Origin: Mikania micrantha
Lineage: Eukaryota > Streptophyta > Magnoliopsida > Asterales > Asteraceae
Reading direction: 5' to 3'
Length of the DNA stretch: 64,000 bases
Assembly (NCBI GenBank): GCA_009363875.1
Contig: CM018683.1
Coordinates: 47,915,711 to 47,979,710 of the forward strand
Shown: positions 57,623-64,000 of the stretch, piece by piece
Numbering within the stretch: the first letter of the stretch is position 1
Layout of the letters: each line of letters begins with the position of its first letter
Position numbers and translations under genes: made by a program
Notes under the pieces: model-generated
What the model saw: the letters and a program-made list of their open reading frames with translations, nothing else
Told to the model about the DNA's origin: nothing
The model's database searches: none

Positions 57623-60170
57623 AAACAAATTTAAACATCTTTAATATACATATATAGGTATGTATATGTATGTAATAAAGATAAATGCAAAAACCTATTT
57701 TTTTATGGATGATTATAAATTATAATACGTTTTATAAGAGTTAGAACTTATTTGTAAATAGATAACTTAAACAAATAACTAATTTTTAATTATAAAATAT
57801 GTTTAAAAGCATTTTATTAAATAAATAAAAATATTTATACAATTTTTTAATACTTCAAAATTAATTAAAATTCATAAACTTTAAATAAATAACCTTGTAT
57901 TATTTATAAAATTTAAAAGAATGAAAAAAAATCATAAAAATATAATTGCTTTATATTAAGTTTATTGGAATTTAAATAAATTGCACAAAAACATTGCTAT
58001 ATAAGGTTAAGGGACTAATTATGTCAACGTTAAAAACTGGTAATAAGGAAAGAAACCACAGGGGGCAATCCTGCCATAACACCAAAGATCACCCCCTTTC
58101 ACCCGTTTCCCAGCTCCACGACCCACGAACCCCTCTCTTCAACCAGTTTGTGATTCCCGCTCAATGTTAAGTGTTTACAGCTAATAGAAATCTAATATAG
58201 GCAACCTTAATTACATAAATGATCGAATCAATCAAAAATAGATTGCAAGGATACCAAGTTTAATGCGTTGTTGAATTAAACCTTAATTAGTTTATAAATC
58301 GAATTAATCGAGCACGCGAACGATCCTTATCATTACGAGAGTCTCTGTGATCATAACATACAAAAACAAACTCTTAAACTCAAAGAATCACACCTTACAG
58401 TTCCCGGTTCGTGCGTCCCTGTTCTTCAATCGAACATCATCAAAACATACCTATAGGTTAGTGATTTATACATCATTTGATTCGTTTTTGAATAACAAAT
58501 GAAAGCCCCATGGTAATTTCATCCATCAGGTGCTAAAATGACCGTAATTTGATTGAGTTGGGGGCTAGGGTTCGTTGAGTTTTAACCCAATTGATTTAGA
58601 AGGTTTCAGCCTATGTTAAAACTATTTTGGAGGAATTCCTTTCGTGGCTTAGGCTTTGGTTCGTCTGGTAAGAGCTTGTCATTTCACGGGTTAGGTAGAG
58701 GGTTCGAAACCCCTGCTCAGATGGTTAAACCGTTTTCTGCTAATTTTTAAAAATAATTATATTTAAAAATCATTTATAAATTCTGTTTTAACAGAAAATT
58801 ATTTATATTAAAAAACTATCATTTTATAAAAAATGATAATAATGGTAACAATAATAATAATAATATTAAAAATAATAATATAAATATCATTCTCATAATA
58901 TAAATAATATATATATATATATAACATATATGTATAGATAATTATTAGTAAATAGTTATATTAAATACTTAAAAATTGTATACAATTTTATACATTTTAA
59001 AATGAATATTTTCATTTGATATCTATAGAAAATATTTAGTAATGACAAATAAATTTATATATAACTTATGTTAAACACATATGTTTTAAATTATATAAAA
59101 ACCTTCTTATACATTTTAAAAAACATATATGTTGCATTTTAATAAGCTTTTGTTATTTAAAATATTCATAATATATTAATTCAATTATCTATTTGCAATC
59201 TGTTATGATCAATTTTTATGTTGAAAAATCATTTGATAAATTCCTTTAAAATACTATTAAATATTAATTATTATTAGAACTATAAAGAAAGTATTCCATA
59301 TTTTTGTTAAACATAAAATAAAATAAATTTCAAAACTTTTGATTTATATTTTATGTTAACATAAGCAATTTAAACATTCTAAAACATTATTACTACATCC
59401 ATTTAACAAATAAATCATAACAAAATTAAGTTTAATTATATAAAACAAATCGAACTCGTTGATCCATTTAGAACTTAGAGACATAGTTCTGTTAAGATTA
59501 TGCCAAATGAACTATTTTGGGAACTTTAAACTTGTTGGACATACTTGTGAACTATAACTTGATATACATTACAAAGACCATCGCACACGTCAAGGTGAGT
59601 CTTCATAGCCATCTTTTAACTTGTTTTGAACTTTTGGGGTGAAACATGTAACTTTGAACTTATCTTGAACTTATGAACATCTGAACTTAGCTTTGTAACC
59701 TAAATTGTAATGTGAACTTAGCTTGAGTTTGCATTGATCACAACTTATCTTTAGTATACCATGATACATCTATTGGACCGACCATCCTAGTGTTGGTTGT
59801 GTCGACTTCGGTCCTTAGTAGTGATTGTTTACTACTTCAGGATTGTTAGGAATGCCAGCTTGGTCAAACATCATTTGTTAACATTATTTAATCTGGTCAT
59901 GGTTTAATAACGTGTTTTAGGCCATACTGGCTTATTATCACATGTGACAACTTATATTTTATCAAACTATTTTTTTGTGTGTGCTTAAACCTATGAAGCT
60001 CAGCAACTCTTGTAGTTAAAACTTGATTTTAAACATGTTTTAGGTCGGAATAAAAATTAGCATGATCATTGACCTTGGACTTAGACTTGTTTTAGTTTAT
60101 GTTTACGTGTTTTGAACTTGATGGAATGTAATAGTTTGGGTTTAAATCTTTTGACTATGTATTGAATGTT
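57466..60170 (+). repeat. Gypsy A right LTR, both ends damaged
   Basis: It lacks the first 60 bases or so (no TGTCACACCCC) and starts at the equivalent of 13338 (CTGTAATTTATAATAAA). At the 3' end it stops at TATTGAATGTTG (60170); the last 120 bases or so are replaced by element E. TATA box at 57998-58005, TA microsatellite 57585-57620, tRNA-like segment at 58620-58735. Confidence 0.82.
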
Positions 60171-60813
60171 GCGAGACCTACATGTCCGTCTATATACGTA
60201 CATCCAATATCTTGGATAAAATAGTATGGTATATCAGAGTTGCCGAAGCCTGAATAAAAATGTTTCATTAAAACATAAGATAAGTGTGAAAGTGTTTTGG
60301 TAGTTAAAGCATTACATGTTAAAGCATAATAATAAAATTGTTTTAAATATCCATGACACAATGTAGATGCATGAGACCCCGTCCTAGCATCGTATTCCTG
60401 AGTGCGCATTTTAGTTACCTGAGAAAACATGCGAGCAACGTCAACACAATGGTTGGTGAGAGCGCAGGTTTTATAACAGTAGTAAACAATAAAAGTTTGC
60501 AGTAAGTGTTGTAGGACTACATATCATTAAAATGAAACATCCATTGATAGCTAATTAATATGTTTTATGTCATTTATGGGTTCGCAACCGAAGCTGACTT
60601 GCTGCCTCCCGCCATGTCCATCACAGAAAACAATGACAATGTTTTTGTTTGGACAATTATGCATCTGTTCCGACCTCCAGTCTGGTTGGCCTCCCAGGCA
60701 TGACGGATGGGGCTTGCCAGGCCCAAATAGTACTATCCAGAATTACCATTCTGAGCGCCACGTGCTATTAATGGCCCGAGATATGTTTATGAGGACTTTG
60801 ATGTGATGTATGC

Positions 60814-60849
<36 letters not shown>

Positions 60850-60850
60850 A
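60814..60850. repeat. CA/TA microsatellite
   Basis: About ten CA repeats followed by about nine TA repeats, within E. Confidence 0.9.
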
Positions 60851-62187
60851 GTGATAAATTCATGTAATATGTATCCAAAAGTGTTTGTTGTATCAAAATA
60901 GTTTATTTGCATGTTTTGGCCCCCAAGGGTCGAAAAGAGTGAAAAAGGGGCTGTCAACTCACCATCGTGCAGTTCCTGGTTCGTGTTTGCGAAAAGCGTG
61001 TGCTAGCACCTGCTAGTGATCACCTATACTCATATATGTCTATGAGTATGTGTTTTGTGGTTTGTTGTATCCAATACAAATCCAAGTATCTATGTGCTCA
61101 ATCGAGTGTTTGTGTTGACTTGTGTTGACTCGGCGAATCGTTGGTGACACGTTTATTGTGTTATAGTTTGTTTGAGTGTCATGTTGATCCTAATACGCAA
61201 GTAGAACATTATCATACTCCTTATTATTCTATACATGGAAATGTTCACTTAAGTCACGTATGATAGTTACAAAAATTTCTATTTTTGGAAAGTTTAACCA
61301 TGAAATCCAAATTTCATCAATTTAATACTTCTAGCATGTTCCTACAACACATTAAACACCTATACAAGTATTTCAAGTTGTCAAAATATCATTTTTGGCA
61401 TTTTCCCCAATTAAAGGTTTCTATATTTAGAAAGTGTCCATTTAAGAATCAGTTTTCACAAATCGATGTCCCAAATGCGTTTCTATGACATTCCTAAACA
61501 TATTAGAACATCAACATATCATCAAATCATGCTAAATCATCAAAATTCATACTTTTGATTCTAAAAGTTACTATAAATAGTAATCATTTACAAAAGCCAT
61601 GTTTTCACAAATCCGACTAACTAAATATGTTTCCATACATTCTAATAGACTTTTATCATCATTTAAACTCAACTAGCATGACTAGAACTTCATTTAAATA
61701 ACCACTTGCACAATAAAGTTTCCATATATGGTAAGTATCACAAATCTTCGTCAAATGTTACCAAAACTCAATCTAGAACATTTCCATACTCTAAATCAGT
61801 CACAATATTAAAAATCATCTAAGAACATCAACAAATTCATGCATTTGAGCTATTTGGAGTTGCATGTGGGTATACGGGCATGCATGTATGTTTTTGAGCA
61901 TAAGGGACCATAGAAACTACCTCACTAATGTTTGAATGGCTTAGATTCAATAGCATCAGCTGAGAATGAGCCGTAAAAGCTCCTGGTGGTGAAGCTCGAG
62001 TGGATTGATGGCTTCTATGGGTCCGTAACACTTCCTTCAAGCTCTAATGGCTTCAAATCATCAAGAAATGCAAGTGGGTGGTCGAGGTAGTGTTAGCAGA
62101 AGTTTGGAGGCTAATTTGTTGTGGTTCTTTTCGAGAAATGTCGCAAAGGAATCGGGGGAAAGCAACCAGATTGTCAAATGTGTGTGG

Positions 62188-62195
62188 TATTTATA
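62188..62195 (-). promoter_or_regulatory. TATA box of element E
   Basis: The minus strand reads CTCTATAAATACC, followed by a likely 5' UTR running leftwards. Confidence 0.5.
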
Positions 62196-62517
62196 GAGTT
62201 TTGTGGTCTGGGGCTTGTCGCGTACAGACAAGGGAGTCCCCTATGACTATTTCCGTACTACCAAGGATAAAGTAGTCGAGTTTGGGCTTGAGACTCGCCA
62301 CCTACCACCGAGATGGAAAATGATCGGTCATGGCATACCGCCACGTGTTTCGGCTGGATTCAAAATTCCCGCTCGCCCATTGCGTACTGTGACGAGTTTC
62401 GCCGAACTCTGTCGAGTACCACGAAGGGTTTGGTTTGCTGATTTTGCGTTCATTTGTTCTATTTTCCTCGTATTCGATTCGTATTGTTTATTCCAAGCGT
62501 TTAATTTAGAGGGAGAT

Positions 62518-64000
62518 TGTTGGAAAATAAAGACTAATGAGCCATTACCAAATTCCCCTTAGCCTTAATCAAATATTTTGTCCATATTTGTCGCTAACTA
62601 TGACAACCAGTACATATCCGTCAGACAGCTGTACCACAATTGTATGTGTACGACTAGCAGTTGTAAATACTTGTATGTATTTCTAGTAAGTGATAAACTA
62701 ATATTTGAATTCAATGAGATAATTGTTATGACAAACATATATGTGTACAAAATGACAAAATTACAATGGTTGTGAAAGACAAAACCTAACAGTTACAACA
62801 TGGGTTCTCTAATAACGATAATCAGACAACTGACAAAAAAACAGAGAAGTCAATGGAAACCAACACAATGATATCAAGATCTCTAGACGTCGGTGAAAAA
62901 TACAAAATGCCAATGGAAACCGAACGAACCCGAAAAGCGTACAATGGCTCAGACTATAAAATCCTTAAATTTCCCTCTCATCCTTCATTGAATGCTGAAA
63001 CCAACCCTCTCTCTAAAAACCGGAGCTTTCTCTTTCTACATTATCTCTCTAGAATTCAACCACCCAACTCCTTCATTTCTTAACAAAAATCGAAGATCTT
63101 ACTACCAAAACACTTCTCCAATCGTCTAGAAGCCAAACGTACAAAGGATCCAAGCGCGAATGACATCTAACAAGGTAGATCTAAGTTCACACATTTGGTT
63201 TTGAGTGTTTCTCCTAACCCAACACCACCTTGTTTTAAATTGAACTTAAACCTTTTAACACTCACAACAACCAAGTTGGAACTCATGGGAACCACTTGGA
63301 TGGAATTGGAAGGGAGTTTGGAAATTGAACCTGGTAAATAGCTGCTTGAACTCAATAGTATCGAAGCAAGAAGGTCCGACCTTAGCAATGTCGATACTCA
63401 CCTGGACATGGCACCTCTTTTCGAGATTGTTAGGTTCGATGGGTCCAAATTGGTTAAGTCCCCATCGACATTAATAATGTTGATAGACTCCAAGGAGAAT
63501 GGAATAAGTCTCCATCGATATTAACAAGATCGAAGCACCATTGTATTGATTCCAAGATGCGGTCGATTCTGCTAGTATCAAAGGATAACCATGAAAAATT
63601 TCAAGTCTTGTGTTGACATTACTAGTTTCGACACTACACCCTAGCAGCTTAGGCCTTCAATACTAGTCCATTGATGAATTCCAAGTAGTTCTAACATAAA
63701 ATGGGTCAAATATAACTAGTTTTAAAGATCTAACAACTCGATTTAACATCATAGGATCGGATTAGGTCGATTATGGCTTAGTTCAATTCTAAATGTTTAA
63801 GGGTTGAAAACTCGAGACCACTAAGTGTGGAACGAAAATTCTAAGAATCATAAACTTATTGAAAGCATTAAATTAAATGATTAAAATTATGAATGAAATT
63901 GATAATGTCGAAGGTCAAATGTTTAGGCTAAATGTTATAAGACATAATCATGTATATGATTAATATAAACCTAACTACGTATGGTTGAGAAACACTAATG
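62518..64000 (+). mobile_element. Element F: start of a gypsy-type LTR/leader on the plus strand (partial)
   Basis: A TATA box (62955-62960) is followed by a pyrimidine-rich leader whose words occur in the same order as in the B leader: CTCCTTCATTTCTT, CGAAGATCT, TCTAGAAGCCAAA, and then a donor-like AACAAG,GTAGAT at 63174. From 63340 onwards the sequence is rich in ATCGA words. The left end may be TGTTGGAAAATAAAG at 62518, preceded by a purine tract AGAGGGAGA, but I cannot confirm it. It runs off the right edge. No coding frame. Confidence 0.5.
62955..62960 (+). promoter_or_regulatory. TATA box of element F
   Basis: TATAAA followed about 30 bases later by a pyrimidine-rich leader, as in B. 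Confidence 0.55.

Larger units (their letters stand above)
13280..60170 (+). mobile_element. Gypsy family A: two fused non-autonomous copies with nested elements
   Basis: The order is LTR (13280-16116), internal region (16117-19974 and 33393-33602), partial LTR (33603-34525 and 52750-53346), internal region (53347-57465), LTR (57466-60170). Removing D and B leaves about 15.2 kb. Both internal regions have gag, a ruined protease and then about 1.4 kb of non-coding repeats where most of pol should be, ending in a scrap of RNase H. The two copies share this deletion, so the family was amplified in the deleted form. The middle LTR lacks its first 1.4 kb or so and is joined directly to the end of the first internal region at 33601-33603. 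It is closer to the right LTR than to the left, which suggests two elements fused by deletion. Confidence 0.82.
60167..62516 (-). mobile_element. Element E: gypsy-type LTR on the minus strand (upper boundary uncertain)
   Basis: Read on the minus strand: a TATA box (62195-62188), a likely leader, an exon-like segment ending in a donor-like site GATG,GTGAGTTGAC (intron start at 60962), a conserved hairpin, then CTCACCAACC, GTTGAC and the acceptor-like ATGTTTTCTCAG (ending 60419), and an end GGTCTCGCAACA at 60167-60178. These features occur in the same order in the LTRs of A, B and C. The sequence is different from all three. I see no primer-binding site or coding part, so it may be a solo LTR or the end of an element. 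Confidence 0.6.

Noticed and set aside
62203..62562. 119-codon plus-strand frame
   Set aside because: Lies over the promoter of element E read on the opposite strand; no recognisable domain.

Overview
This is a plant (eudicot) nuclear repeat block. I find no host gene that I can support. Almost every open frame belongs to a decayed retrotransposon: Ty1/copia and Ty3/gypsy polyproteins with stops and frameshifts, tRNA-iMet type primer-binding sites, polypurine tracts and 5-base target duplications. The style of the elements (giant-LTR gypsy, Sirevirus-like copia with an extra 3' frame) would fit Asteraceae, but that is inference only.

Layout. 1-2983 is the 5' part of a Sirevirus-like copia element on the minus strand (gag, leader, LTR), running off the left edge. 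3000-6630 is a run of AT-rich foldback elements (MITE-like), each bounded by TA microsatellite and sharing a TATATAGGG-type terminus; the last is an almost perfect 370-base hairpin. 6996-9332 holds three hAT-type MITEs with 8-base target duplications and a SINE-like tRNA derivative. 10036-12010 is a 5'-truncated LINE, followed at 12120-12407 by a tRNA-derived SINE on the minus strand whose 3' tail resembles that of the LINE.

13280-60170 is one composite: two decayed copies of a non-autonomous gypsy family (A) in the order LTR, internal, LTR, internal, LTR. Element D (Sirevirus-like copia, 19975-33387, TSD agcat) sits in the first internal region. Element B (gypsy, 34526-52744, LTRs of about 4.3-4.5 kb, TSD cattg/ctttg) sits in the middle LTR. 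Element C (gypsy, 42825-47485, TSD cacac) sits inside the integrase gene of B. The order of events is therefore A, then B and D, then C after B. 60167 to about 62.5 kb is a gypsy LTR on the minus strand (E), and about 62.5 kb to 64000 is the beginning of another gypsy-type LTR/leader on the plus strand (F).

How the parts work together: these are selfish elements, so the functional units are LTR promoters (TATA boxes given below), gag, protease, reverse transcriptase, RNase H and integrase. All coding units are broken. The most interesting signals are non-coding: (1) a train of short hairpins with compensatory base changes in the LTR of C, ending in five 47-base units; (2) a splice-site-like signature (donor followed by a hairpin, branch-point-like motif, acceptor) at matching places in the LTRs of four different gypsy families; (3) leaders and LTRs saturated with an element-specific short word (GGTTCG, TCATTCGG, ATCGA); (4) an extra open frame downstream of pol in D, immediately preceded by a strong acceptor-like sequence. 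All boundaries were read by eye; no alignment or database search was run.
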